A stretch of 30,419 nt of DNA from a virus. Below the pieces are notes generated by a model. That model had not been told where the DNA came from and did not search any database. It worked only from the letters and a program-made list of their open reading frames with translations. Where the stretch lies: the IMG/VR virus record IMGVR_UViG_3300026257_000013, positions 1 to 30,419 of that record; one strand, written 5' to 3'. The translations under genes were made by a program, and so were the position numbers. This document shows positions 1 through 7,643 of this stretch, one piece after another. Position 1 is the first letter of the stretch; every line of letters begins with the position of its first letter.

Positions 1-431
1 CCAGACCCCGTAGGAGAAAGAAGTAGCTTACGATTCATACGTATTGCTTCATGCACTGCACGATACTGATAGTCTCTAGGTTTGACCTTAGAGATCTTAT
101 CCATAAAAACTTTTATTGCAGGTAAAGAAGCGAATTCATTTACCTCACGTATATCACCATACCATTCATCGTTTTCTATATGGAGTTTGTAGTCTCGCTC
201 CTGAACGAAACCTAGTAAATGATGAAATAACCCACCATACAGATCACCTGTAGCAGGTGAGTATAGATGTATTGTTCCGTCCCAGTGTCTATATCTGGGA
301 TTTCTTTTTAGGAATTTTGCTTCAGGTACTTCAAATGAAAAGTAATCTGCTAGTTCCTTATGGACATGTGGTTCCTCAGCTTTGATACTGACGTAAACTT
401 CATTCTTCTTTTTTAACGAGAGGTTTGTCAT
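1..431 (-). CDS. uvsW: UvsW-like DNA/RNA helicase, N-terminal part (runs off window)
   Basis: The minus strand is open from an ATG at 431 to the window edge (143 codons), so the C-terminal helicase body is missing. The N-terminal 90 or so residues match the T4 UvsW pattern: a small alpha/beta domain with RxRHWDGxIxL near residues 48-57. After this comes a helicase entry region (RDYQYRAVHEAI), and the Walker A motif starts at the edge (SPTGSG). UvsW of T4 is a superfamily 2 helicase that unwinds R-loops and branched DNA and helps switch to recombination-dependent replication. The start overlaps the uvsY stop as TAATG, so the pair is translationally coupled. Recognition of the family is firm; function is by family. 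Confidence 0.9.
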   Translation of the reverse strand, partial: MTNLSLKKKNEVYVSIKAEEPHVHKELADYFSFEVPEAKFLKRNPRYRHWDGTIHLYSPATGDLYGGLFHHLLGFVQERDYKLHIENDEWYGDIREVNEFASLPAIKVFMDKISKVKPRDYQYRAVHEAIRMNRKLLLSPTGS

Positions 432-904
432 TACTGTCCATTAATAAATTTCTCCCACTCAATAGCACTCTTGACTTGGAACCCTCTGTTTGAAATCTGT
501 TTCATTACCTGATCTAACCAGTAAAGCATCTGATCAAGGAATTTAATTTTCGCTTCTAGATTGATGACTTCATCGTCAGACTCTAGATAGACTCTCATCT
601 TTTCAGATGTTTTAATACTGTTGCCAAATGGTTTGTTGGCATATGTTTTAGCGTCAGCTTCACCTCCATAATACTCACGCTTTTCCCTAACTAGTTTACG
701 AATTTCAAACTCTAACGAGGTTTTGATCTGAGAGATGTCAGTGTAGTGGTGTAAGTATTTATTGTGCTGATAAGGAATGTCAAGAGCTAATTGCCCTAGA
801 TCAGTAGTATATTGTTTATTCTTAAACTGGAAGTCTACATGACTATCCTCTGCCCAGTCTGTTTTCAGTTGTTCAAATTTATTACGAAGAGATTCAAAGT
901 TCAT
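431..904 (-). CDS. uvsY: UvsY-like recombination mediator
   Basis: This protein has 157 residues, close to the 137 of T4 UvsY. Features shared with T4 UvsY include the basic helix with KREYYGG (residues 76-82), the YLESDDEV segment (106-113) and the C-terminal SNRGFQVK stretch. UvsY loads the RecA-like UvsX recombinase onto gp32-coated single-stranded DNA. It starts inside the stop of the gp3-like gene (ATGA overlap) and ends in a TAATG junction with uvsW, so the three genes are read as one unit. The N-terminal 40 residues are an extension relative to T4. No anomaly is seen. Confidence 0.9.
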   Translation of the reverse strand: MNFESLRNKFEQLKTDWAEDSHVDFQFKNKQYTTDLGQLALDIPYQHNKYLHHYTDISQIKTSLEFEIRKLVREKREYYGGEADAKTYANKPFGNSIKTSEKMRVYLESDDEVINLEAKIKFLDQMLYWLDQVMKQISNRGFQVKSAIEWEKFINGQ

Positions 905-1425
905 AAAGTAATTGGGTGCATATTCTTATTGAGTATTTTATGCTTCTGATGCTTGAATGTAACCTGAGCAGTAATGTACTCTACATCAGTCATTGTAGCA
1001 TCAAATTGCATAGAAGTTAAGCTGACAGGGAATAGTCCTTCATACTCCACTACGAATGCTGGATTGTATTGTGAGGTAACTATGTGTAGTTGACCAAGAC
1101 TATACTCTTCTTTTGCTGGAGTATTCTGATCATCATCTGCCCTACCATTATCCCGAATCCATTTGTGTATGGAATAATAATTTTTTAGATCTTCATCTAC
1201 GATGAACTCTATATTAAGATCACCAAACTCTACTCCACCACCAGGAATGATAGGTAGACTTCTGAACCGAGTTGGAACCTCAGTTACAGGCATACTAATA
1301 TCAGGTACGTTTGCTCTTTGACAAAAGAAATCTGTACCTTGAAATTTTTCTAGTTTTAAAAGAAACCCTACTGGGTTTAGGAAGTTCCTATTAGTAGGTT
1401 GCTCTTTATACCATTTAGCTGTCAT
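901..1425 (-). CDS. gp3: Tail completion/sheath stabiliser protein (gp3-like)
   Basis: A 174-residue protein with the look of a tube-fold tail protein: a beta-rich start (FLLKLEKF), a middle segment GGGVEFGDLNIEFIVDEDL (62-80) and the NYYSIHKWI helix. Its place between the capsid gene and uvsY is where other T4-like cyanophages, from memory, carry gene 3. That protein caps the tail tube and stabilises the sheath. The assignment rests on fold-like features and synteny, not on residue-level matches to T4 gp3. It could instead be another gp19-like tube paralogue. A GATAAATA late-promoter octamer lies 22 bases upstream of the ATG, so this gene may be transcribed late as well as by readthrough. 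Confidence 0.65.
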   Translation of the reverse strand: MTAKWYKEQPTNRNFLNPVGFLLKLEKFQGTDFFCQRANVPDISMPVTEVPTRFRSLPIIPGGGVEFGDLNIEFIVDEDLKNYYSIHKWIRDNGRADDDQNTPAKEEYSLGQLHIVTSQYNPAFVVEYEGLFPVSLTSMQFDATMTDVEYITAQVTFKHQKHKILNKNMHPITL

Positions 1426-1445
1426 TATCAGATGAAGGCTACTTA

Positions 1446-1547
1446 CTATTTATCATCGGTTGCAGGATGGCATAAAATGTAGAACCACACTAAACCCAAC
1501 ACCAATATAGCCATTAGTCTCAATGAACTTGGTGAGGTGTCAATCAT
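1446..1547 (-). CDS. Small single-pass membrane protein (33 aa)
   Basis: Reading from ATG 1547 gives a 33-residue protein with a hydrophobic segment at about residues 11-27 (LMAILVLGLVWFYILC) and a short acidic tail. The ATG overlaps the stop of the preceding membrane-protein gene as ATGA, which favours real, coupled translation. The stop codon lies inside a late-promoter octamer that precedes the gp3-like gene. Function is unknown; the size and single membrane span do not allow a specific call. Confidence 0.6.
   Translation of the reverse strand: MIDTSPSSLRLMAILVLGLVWFYILCHPATDDK
1447..1454 (-). promoter_or_regulatory. Late promoter octamer before the gp3-like gene
   Basis: GATAAATA on the minus strand, 22 bases ahead of ATG 1425, overlapping the stop of the 33-residue gene. 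Confidence 0.55.
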
Positions 1548-1870
1548 CTGCCTGGTATATACCGTTGATACTTCTGTGCTTTATTTAAAACTTCTGGTAA
1601 TACATCCTCTTTAACCCTTTCTACAATCTCATCAACAACACTAACATCAATATCCATAAAGGGTGGAATGATACCAAGTATCCTTAACAGTCCATCAACA
1701 AACAACGCAAGACAAATGAACCCTAGTATCATACTGATAATGGTTGCTTTAAAATTATGATCTCGCATTGAGGCTTCGTCTATTGCTCGTGCTTCAGCAA
1801 GAGCATCAGCAATCATTATATCTACTTCTTCCTTTGTATAACAAAGACTCTTGATTTTTTCATCAGTCAT
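1544..1870 (-). CDS. Hypothetical membrane protein
   Basis: This is a 108-residue protein if started at ATG 1870, which has AGAGG three bases upstream. A longer reading from TTG 1891 adds seven residues and has no comparable site. It has an acidic N-terminal helix, one hydrophobic segment (about residues 42-68, ATIISMILGF...) and an amphipathic C-terminal helix rich in Glu, Val and Lys. The start overlaps the previous gene by 8 bases, and the stop is an ATGA overlap with the next tiny gene. I do not recognise the family. Confidence 0.7.
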   Translation of the reverse strand: MTDEKIKSLCYTKEEVDIMIADALAEARAIDEASMRDHNFKATIISMILGFICLALFVDGLLRILGIIPPFMDIDVSVVDEIVERVKEDVLPEVLNKAQKYQRYIPGR

Positions 1871-2054
1871 ATTCCTCTTCATCCCAAACAAATTTACCCA
1901 TCCTTCTCATACGTTCTAACCTTTTAATGATTCGACGTTCCTTAAGGAAGGTAGTTAATAACACTATAGACCACACCCCTGCTCCAAGTAAAGATATTGC
2001 TGCAATAATTATTCCTGTTAATATTGAGTTACTGAATGTCGTACTAATAATCAT
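1863..2054 (-). CDS. Small hypothetical membrane protein (63 aa)
   Basis: A 63-residue protein with one strong membrane span (about residues 11-36) followed by a basic helix (KERRIIKRLERMRRMGK) and an acidic end (WDEEEYD). By the positive-inside rule the basic part should face the cytoplasm. It overlaps the preceding 57-residue gene by about 11 bases and the following membrane-protein gene by 8 bases. Together with its neighbours it forms a run of three small membrane-protein genes. Function is unknown. Confidence 0.7.
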   Translation of the reverse strand: MIISTTFSNSILTGIIIAAISLLGAGVWSIVLLTTFLKERRIIKRLERMRRMGKFVWDEEEYD

Positions 2055-2208
2055 ATTCGTCTAAAATGTCTAAAGCATTATTCAATGCTTGCTGTGCAGC
2101 CCATCGCTCTTTACGATCCCATTCGGGATACCATGATTTACTATCTATACTATTTTTGATTTTCATGAGGCGAGCCGTCATGTCTACCTTTTTAAGTCTT
2201 CCGTTCAT
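2044..2208 (-). CDS. Small hypothetical protein (54 aa)
   Basis: From ATG 2208 the frame runs to TAG at 2044-2046. It encodes a charged, helical protein beginning MNGRLKKVDMTARL, with a WYPEWDRKERWAAQQALNNA segment and an acidic C-terminus (LDEYDY). It is the first gene after the terminator and extended -10 promoter that follow gp23. It overlaps the next gene by about 11 bases. The in-frame codons upstream of ATG 2208 are also open (KFHRYPEY), so a longer form with a non-ATG start is possible. Function is unknown. Confidence 0.65.
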   Translation of the reverse strand: MNGRLKKVDMTARLMKIKNSIDSKSWYPEWDRKERWAAQQALNNALDILDEYDY

Positions 2209-2251
2209 ATACTCAGGATAGCGATGGAATTTGGGTTCGGTCTTACACCAT

Positions 2252-2260
2252 ATTATACCA
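2252..2260 (-). promoter_or_regulatory. Extended -10 (early/middle-type) promoter
   Basis: On the minus strand the sequence reads TGGTATAAT, a perfect extended -10 element (TGn plus TATAAT). No clear -35 box lies about 17 bases upstream, where the terminator T-run sits, which fits an extended -10 promoter. Transcription would start near 2245 and read the small genes, gp3-like, uvsY and uvsW. This is inferred from sequence only. Confidence 0.55.
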
Positions 2261-2264
2261 CCTA

Positions 2265-2298
2265 TTTAATAAAAAAGGGGAACCTTTCGGATCCCCTT
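2265..2298 (-). terminator. Rho-independent terminator after gp23
   Basis: The minus strand forms a hairpin AAGGGGATCC-GAAA-GGTTCCCCTT (one T:T mismatch, GAAA tetraloop) followed by TTTTATTA. It lies 24 bases after the gp23 stop and ends the capsid gene transcript. The extended -10 promoter begins just beyond it. Confidence 0.88.
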
Positions 2299-2321
2299 AG
2301 TGTTTATATCGTGACCGTGTA

Positions 2322-3764
2322 TCACATTAGGTTTGCAACACGTACACGTCTGTAGTACTGGTTAAGTCCCTGTCCTAGTGCTTCTGCATCAGGAGTTCCG
2401 TTGCTTTGTACAACGAATGGGTTAGCAACCATACCGTATCTAGTCTTGAATCCAATCTTGGGTTGGAACGTCGCTGGATCGACACTTCTTAACATCTGGA
2501 GAGGAACGTAAGGACAATAGAATAGTCCAGCGTCATAAGGGGAAGAACCCTTATATCCTACAACATAGTAGTGAGTGTTTGAAACGTTAGCAGAATAAGG
2601 GTCAACATAGACCTTAATGCGTCCGTTCATTGTACCTACAAGTAGGTTTCCAGTGTCATCAACTTCACCGATGGAAGGTCCACCAGATCCTTGAAGACCT
2701 GAAGAGTAGTCTAGAGTACCAGACATAGCAAGAGCACTAGCAACATCAGCAGATGTGATGATGAAGTTACCCTTCCCACGACGAGTTTGCTGCGCGATAG
2801 CGTTAGCATCTCTTTCGATCTGGAACATAAGTCCCTTGAATTTCTCAACCGACCATCTTCCGTTGGAGTCAACGTCTAGGTCGAATACGCCAGCGTTAGC
2901 AACGTTGTTCTGAGCACCAGATTTAGCAACGAAATAAACTGTACGTACAACCTCACGGTTGATTTCTGCAAGGATCTCACTAGACAATAGGTTAGCGAGT
3001 TCTTGCTCTGCATCAAGACCATGAATTGCTTTCAAGTCCTGTGAGAGTTCTAGTGTGTACTCAGCTTTCAACGCCCGTGTCTTTGCAGTAACGGATGTCT
3101 TCTCGATGCTGAATGACATTTCGTTGAACAGGGTTGAACCTGCACCTAATGTCTCAGCGTTTTCACGAGCAATCGCTGTTGTACCGCGCTCATAGTTTGC
3201 AGCAGTAACACCGCCACCAGTTGCGTCGTTAAGAAGACCTGGGTTAGCGTCTGTTGTACCACCGTCACCTAGAGGCTTGGTGTCGTCTGTACCAAGAGGT
3301 GTGTTATCGTAAGCACCAGGACCAGCAGAACTTGCAGAGAAGTTTGAATCTGGTTCGTTGTAGAGTGCTTCGCGACCAGCACGTAGTGCTGCACTGTCGT
3401 CTTGATAATGACTCTTCATTGCAAAGATAAGTCCTGTAGGACCACTCATTGGCTGAACGCCGCAGATATCGTATGCAACAAGGTTAGGCATGGCACGACG
3501 GATCAAGCTGATCATCACTGGGTCGAAACCAGCAAGTCCACCTGTCTTAGTCGTTAAACCACTACCTGAAAGTCCGTCACCACCGATAGCACCAACGGTG
3601 TTACCAGCTTCGTTTAACATTCCACGCTCTTCGCGTAGAGTTTTTTCTGTGTTTTCTAACAGTACCGCGGTAACAGCCTTTCTATAATTGTCCTTGATGG
3701 AGCCAGCTCCCTCATGACTTAGAACAGGTGACCACTTTTCTGTTAGTGCTTTAGCATTAAACAT
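2322..3764 (-). CDS. gp23: Major capsid protein precursor
   Basis: A 480-residue T4 gp23-type capsid protein (HK97 fold) that forms the hexamers of the head. A scaffold-binding N-terminal helix is followed by LNE|A at residues 50-53. This matches the (I/L)xE|A/G cleavage pattern of the T4 prohead protease, so mature protein probably starts at A53. The Gly-rich stretch after it leads into GFDPVMISLIRRAMPNLVAYDI, a typical gp23 segment. Helix and strand segments near the C-terminus (KIGFKTRYGMVANPFV) also match the family. The gene follows gp22 and is closed by a strong terminator, consistent with very high late expression. T4 gp23 is 521 residues; this shorter length is usual for cyanophages. 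Confidence 0.97.
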   Translation of the reverse strand: MFNAKALTEKWSPVLSHEGAGSIKDNYRKAVTAVLLENTEKTLREERGMLNEAGNTVGAIGGDGLSGSGLTTKTGGLAGFDPVMISLIRRAMPNLVAYDICGVQPMSGPTGLIFAMKSHYQDDSAALRAGREALYNEPDSNFSASSAGPGAYDNTPLGTDDTKPLGDGGTTDANPGLLNDATGGGVTAANYERGTTAIARENAETLGAGSTLFNEMSFSIEKTSVTAKTRALKAEYTLELSQDLKAIHGLDAEQELANLLSSEILAEINREVVRTVYFVAKSGAQNNVANAGVFDLDVDSNGRWSVEKFKGLMFQIERDANAIAQQTRRGKGNFIITSADVASALAMSGTLDYSSGLQGSGGPSIGEVDDTGNLLVGTMNGRIKVYVDPYSANVSNTHYYVVGYKGSSPYDAGLFYCPYVPLQMLRSVDPATFQPKIGFKTRYGMVANPFVVQSNGTPDAEALGQGLNQYYRRVRVANLM

Positions 3765-3792
3765 TTTTCTAACTTAAAAAAGGGTAGATAAT

Positions 3793-4986
3793 TTAGTTGT
3801 CGTTCCAGCGAGAGATTGCGTCAACATATGAAGCCATTACTGGATTTATATTTTGATCAACGCCTTCTACTGGAGTTTCATCAGCAACCTCACTTGGGGT
3901 TACGTTTGCTTCTTTAGTGAAGTAGCTCTCCTTGATGGTTTTAACCTTCTTAGAGAAATCTTCTTCAGAAACGAACTCGATTCCCTCAGCGAGAGCCGCG
4001 AGTTTGTCCTTCTGTGTATCTGCAAGTCCTTCTGAAACATTCTTCAGAACAACTATCTTAGCAGATTCATTAAGGCGATTTTGTAATTTCACATTAGACT
4101 TGACCTGTTCGTCAAGGCGTGTTTCCATCTCATGTACTTTCTTGAGACTATCTTCTACCATATCCACTTTATCATCGGGTATGGAGATGTAGTGCTCTTC
4201 AAAGAGATTCTTCAGACCTGCAATGAAGTCTTCTGTAATCTCATTTCTGATTCCGCGATCAACAGCTACTTGATTTTCTTCAAGCCATTGACTTACGGCG
4301 TAATTCACTGTACCGTTTACTTCTTCAGACATTGAAGATTTGTGTTCTGCAATCTTCTGGTCTGTTTCTTCAGCAAAGTGTTTTACAAGCTTGTTATACT
4401 CCTCTGTGAGTTTTGCTTTGAGAGCAGCTTCAAAGATAGTCTTTGTCTTCTCTGCAAACTCAGGAGTCATGTCTGTTCCCTCTAGAAGGGCATTAACGTC
4501 ATCAGCAACGTCAACTTTAAATCCTGCATGAATAGGATATTTAACGGCAGAACCAACACCAGTTCCGTATGCTACCTCAGCACCAACTGTAGGTTGTGTA
4601 CCCTGATCTCCTGCATCATTGATGCTAGAAGTCTGAGCAGATCCATCACTCTGTGCTGCTTTGTCTCCAACAGGAGCGGCTGCCTTAGCACCAGGATTCT
4701 CTTCTCCATCTTCATCGTGTTCGTTAGGAGTAGTAGATGATCCACCAAGATCACTAACCGACTGTGCTCCAGGAACAGCAGATGGTTCTACTTTAGGTTG
4801 TGTGCCTTGATCGCCAGCATTGCCAGAATTAGCAGTCTGAGCGTCAGAGACTTGAGAAGGGTCGCTACCTGTGCCAGGAACGACTGTAGCTTGAACAGTC
4901 GGCATAACCGTCTGATCGTCTTCAGCTATTATTTCCTTGTGCTCAGTCACAAACTCCTCAAACTTTTCTTTAAGCATATCTGACAT
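3793..4986 (-). CDS. gp22: Prohead core scaffold protein
   Basis: Position between protease gp21 and capsid gp23, plus a long charged coiled-coil C-terminal half (about residues 175-350), identify the head scaffold. It forms the core around which gp23 assembles and is then degraded by gp21. At 397 residues it is longer than T4 gp22 (269). The extra length is an Ala/Gly/Ser/Thr/Asp-rich low-complexity segment, about residues 24-148, that contains two copies of AGDQGTQP (57-64 and 125-132). A CATAAATA late-promoter octamer precedes the gene. Confidence 0.93.
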   Translation of the reverse strand: MSDMLKEKFEEFVTEHKEIIAEDDQTVMPTVQATVVPGTGSDPSQVSDAQTANSGNAGDQGTQPKVEPSAVPGAQSVSDLGGSSTTPNEHDEDGEENPGAKAAAPVGDKAAQSDGSAQTSSINDAGDQGTQPTVGAEVAYGTGVGSAVKYPIHAGFKVDVADDVNALLEGTDMTPEFAEKTKTIFEAALKAKLTEEYNKLVKHFAEETDQKIAEHKSSMSEEVNGTVNYAVSQWLEENQVAVDRGIRNEITEDFIAGLKNLFEEHYISIPDDKVDMVEDSLKKVHEMETRLDEQVKSNVKLQNRLNESAKIVVLKNVSEGLADTQKDKLAALAEGIEFVSEEDFSKKVKTIKESYFTKEANVTPSEVADETPVEGVDQNINPVMASYVDAISRWNDN

Positions 4987-5028
4987 TTGAGTTTACCTCG
5001 TAGGTTTCCGTATAATTATTACTAGATT

Positions 5029-5036
5029 TATTTATG
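5029..5036 (-). promoter_or_regulatory. Late promoter octamer before gp22
   Basis: CATAAATA on the minus strand, about 43 bases ahead of the gp22 ATG. It matches the T4 late pattern (TATAAATA) at seven of eight positions and lies in the short gp21-gp22 gap. Confidence 0.6.
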
Positions 5037-5039
5037 AAA

Positions 5040-5684
5040 TCAAAGTTTTGAAAGGAATTCTTCAAAGACTTGTAGAGTCCTTTCTTCTAGTGCTCCGCGA
5101 GATGCCGAGTCTAGATGACGTTTATATTTAGCCACTTCAGTCTCCTTAAGGATACCGTTGTCCCAAACCCATTCCTTACCTTCCATGATGCCATTTACAA
5201 AAGCATCTGGTGCAGAGGGATCTGCTACTATATCAGCGGCTGTTGCAAGTATAAAGTCGTCGCGTACAACTGAAACATTTTCGCTTTGCTGAATGCTTCC
5301 CATACCACGAGATGATACTCCCAACTGAACTCCTTCTTCTAAAAGATTGCTTGCAATCTTGCCCATGGGTGTGTTAAGGATCTGTGCCTTGCCCATAAAG
5401 TTCTTGCCTTCGGCGCGGAGTTCTGTGATTCTATGAGAGACCCTATCTAAATTAATAGAAGGTCCATCAGGATGACCAAGTTCGCCAAGAGCTCTTTTTG
5501 TCTTTACATATTCTTCATTGTACCTAGTTACCTCACGGTCAAGTATTTCGTATGGATATCTACGTCCATTACGATTCACAATTTCAGACTGAAGGAATAC
5601 TCCTTCGATGAAAAGTTTTTTATCCGCACCTTTACCTTCGGTGATGACCTTAACGTTTTCAATCTGTTCCGTTATCAGTTTCAT
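5040..5684 (-). CDS. gp21: Prohead core protein protease
   Basis: A 214-residue serine protease of the T4 gp21 (herpesvirus-assemblin-like) family that processes the scaffold and capsid proteins during head maturation. The catalytic His is in ELGHP (H71), and the nucleophile is in GVSSRGMG (S124 or S125), the conserved arrangement for the family. The N-terminal IVNRNGRRYP segment (35-44) is also characteristic. The gene overlaps the gp67-like gene by 26 bases and is separated from gp22 by a late promoter. Length matches T4 gp21 (212). Confidence 0.95.
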   Translation of the reverse strand: MKLITEQIENVKVITEGKGADKKLFIEGVFLQSEIVNRNGRRYPYEILDREVTRYNEEYVKTKRALGELGHPDGPSINLDRVSHRITELRAEGKNFMGKAQILNTPMGKIASNLLEEGVQLGVSSRGMGSIQQSENVSVVRDDFILATAADIVADPSAPDAFVNGIMEGKEWVWDNGILKETEVAKYKRHLDSASRGALEERTLQVFEEFLSKL

Positions 5685-5901
5685 TAGATGGTTCCTCTGG
5701 GGTATCTGCTACTGGTTCTTGAAAATATGTATTCGCTACCACCTTTTTGTAACCTGCCATAGCATCAGCTGATTTGGCAAACAACATATCTTTGATAGCA
5801 TCAATGGCAGACGCTCTATCGTTCGTAGTGATCTTATCGATCACATCAACAACGACAGGAATTGCCCCTGCTTCAGTATCAACTTCATTTTTTTCAGTCA
5901 T
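5659..5901 (-). CDS. gp67: Prohead core protein gp67-like
   Basis: An 80-residue protein, the same length as T4 gp67, in the same place between portal gp20 and protease gp21. It shares the T4 pattern of an amphipathic segment (VIDKITTND...IDAIKDMLFAK, then a Lys/Ala helix ending NTYF) followed by an acidic tail. T4 gp67 is an internal head-core protein that sets head shape and is cut to internal peptides. The acidic tail is less extreme than in T4. No separate gp68 gene is present between this gene and gp21. Confidence 0.75.
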   Translation of the reverse strand: MTEKNEVDTEAGAIPVVVDVIDKITTNDRASAIDAIKDMLFAKSADAMAGYKKVVANTYFQEPVADTPEEPSNETDNGTD

Positions 5902-5920
5902 AATATTGAGTCAATATAGA

Positions 5921-7603
5921 TTATTTATCAGATTTCTTAGGTTGAGCTGGTGGTTTTGGAGCAGCCTTCATCTTTTCAATCTCTCTTTTGTGATCATCTT
6001 CCGCATTTTGAGCATCCAGTTCAGGAGCAAATGCATCATTCTGACGATCTAATGTGTCAAATGTATTAACATCTTGAGGAGACATAACGAGACCTAATTC
6101 GATCTCCTTATTCATTTGAACTTCGATCTCCTTATATTCCTTATCCCTCTGCTGAAGTACGTTCTTACGTACATACTCAATAGAGAAATACTTACCAACA
6201 AAGGGATCCATTTGAGTGACAGTCAGCATACGCTGATTCATCATCTCAATTTCTTTTAGCTCATTGAAATGATTATCAAACAAGAAGTCATATTGAATAT
6301 GCTCCTTCATGTCTTCCCAATCATCAGGAGCAATTACTCCTTTGAGAATAAGTTGAGTCTTGAGAATATCTTGGAAGAGTTCAGAGAATCTCTTACGTAA
6401 TCTACCAATGAACTTAGTGAATTTGAGTTCGTCTCTAAGTACTTCCGTAGTCTTACCGAGATTAAAACCTTTGTTATCGTCTGTAAGGCGACTAGGTGGA
6501 AGGTTAAGCGAGTTATAAAGCTTCTTCTTAAAGTATTCAACATCTTTAAGTTCTCCAAGATTTTGTCCTCCGGGTAGTGTAGTGATCTCTGTTCCTCTAC
6601 CACCCTCTCTACGAGGTAACCAAAAGTCTTCGAGCATACTCATATGCTTTTTATCGTCACGCATTTCACCAGTAGATGAATCGTAAACAAGCTTGTTACG
6701 ATAACGTGCCATTGTGTCACGAAGGTATTGCTCTGCCTTTACTTTAGGAAGATTACCAACGTCAATATAAAATATCCTTCTCTCTGGTGCGCGAGACAAT
6801 CTGTATATAACCAAAGCATCTTCGATCATACGAAGTTGGTTAAGTGATTTAACTGCCTTGTGGAGGAATCCCAATGTCATACGCTTGTTGAGATCCTGTA
6901 ATCCAGAACCAATAAAGGTAACTGAATCAACTGCCATCTTGATACCTTGAGACAATGACATGTCTCCAATAGGTCCAAGAACACCACCCTTATAGAATCC
7001 TTTTGGATTGTATAAGAAGTAATCTATAAAAGTTCCATATTCTACTTCGAGTGCTGTGCCTTTAACTGCTGCACGACTTACGGGATCTTTTGGAGTGCTA
7101 TCGAGTTTTTGTCGAACCCGTTTGATCTTCATTGGATCAATGTAACGAAGTTCTGTAATACCTTTTTTAGGATTTTCTAAATCAATTACTTTATGATAGA
7201 AAAGTCGCCCGTCGATATACCACGAACGGACGATCTCATGTGCTCTATTGTCAAAGTTTAAAAGCTTCTTGATGTGCTCAAACTCATTGCGAATTTTATT
7301 CTTAACACCACTACCCATTTCGAGATTGTCCAAGTTTATTTCACAAGGACTATCATGAGCATCACTCACAATAAATTCGTTGACTACTTCATCAACCGCA
7401 CTATCCACCTCTGGGTGGATAGCCATGTCGCGATAGCGACGAATCATCTCAAACTCATTACGAGCCTGGTTGTCGGTGTCAACATACGTTCCATAATAAC
7501 CACCCGCTGCTACCGCAATAGGTTCATCAGCTTGAGGTGGGACTGGGGATTGACCCCGTTTTCCCACCTTGCGATTAATTTGGAAGCCAAATAGTTGACT
7601 CAT
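5921..7603 (-). CDS. gp20: Portal vertex protein
   Basis: This 560-residue protein is the T4 gp20 portal, which forms the dodecameric ring for DNA entry and neck attachment. Recognisable family segments include EFEMIRRYRDMAIHPEVDSA near residue 50, RRIFYIDVGNLPKVKAEQYL near 275, and the clip/crown region PGGQNLGELKDVEYFKKKLY followed by LNLPPSRL. T4 gp20 is 524 residues. The C-terminus ends in a Lys/Pro-rich tail. Start ATG 7603 is preceded by a late octamer embedded in a perfect inverted repeat. Confidence 0.97.
   Translation of the reverse strand: MSQLFGFQINRKVGKRGQSPVPPQADEPIAVAAGGYYGTYVDTDNQARNEFEMIRRYRDMAIHPEVDSAVDEVVNEFIVSDAHDSPCEINLDNLEMGSGVKNKIRNEFEHIKKLLNFDNRAHEIVRSWYIDGRLFYHKVIDLENPKKGITELRYIDPMKIKRVRQKLDSTPKDPVSRAAVKGTALEVEYGTFIDYFLYNPKGFYKGGVLGPIGDMSLSQGIKMAVDSVTFIGSGLQDLNKRMTLGFLHKAVKSLNQLRMIEDALVIYRLSRAPERRIFYIDVGNLPKVKAEQYLRDTMARYRNKLVYDSSTGEMRDDKKHMSMLEDFWLPRREGGRGTEITTLPGGQNLGELKDVEYFKKKLYNSLNLPPSRLTDDNKGFNLGKTTEVLRDELKFTKFIGRLRKRFSELFQDILKTQLILKGVIAPDDWEDMKEHIQYDFLFDNHFNELKEIEMMNQRMLTVTQMDPFVGKYFSIEYVRKNVLQQRDKEYKEIEVQMNKEIELGLVMSPQDVNTFDTLDRQNDAFAPELDAQNAEDDHKREIEKMKAAPKPPAQPKKSDK
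5922..5929 (-). promoter_or_regulatory. Late promoter octamer before gp67
   Basis: GATAAATA on the minus strand, 20 bases ahead of the gp67 ATG and overlapping the last codons of gp20. Confidence 0.6.
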
Positions 7604-7614
7604 GACTGCTTCTC

Positions 7615-7635
7615 AATACTATATCAAATAGTATT
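7615..7635. repeat. Perfect inverted repeat upstream of gp20
   Basis: AATACTAT-ATCAA-ATAGTATT gives an 8-bp perfect inverted repeat with a 5-base loop, 12 bases ahead of the gp20 ATG. Its right arm overlaps the AATAAATA late octamer. It has no T-run, so it is not a standard terminator. Confidence 0.7.
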
Positions 7636-7643
7636 TATTATAC
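7632..7643 (-). promoter_or_regulatory. Late promoter octamer, with TATAAT overlap, before gp20
   Basis: On the minus strand the stretch reads GTATAATAAATA. AATAAATA (7632-7639) is a late-type octamer 29 bases ahead of gp20. TATAAT (7637-7642), preceded by TGG, is also an extended -10 match. The gp19 stop codon lies within it. Confidence 0.55.
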
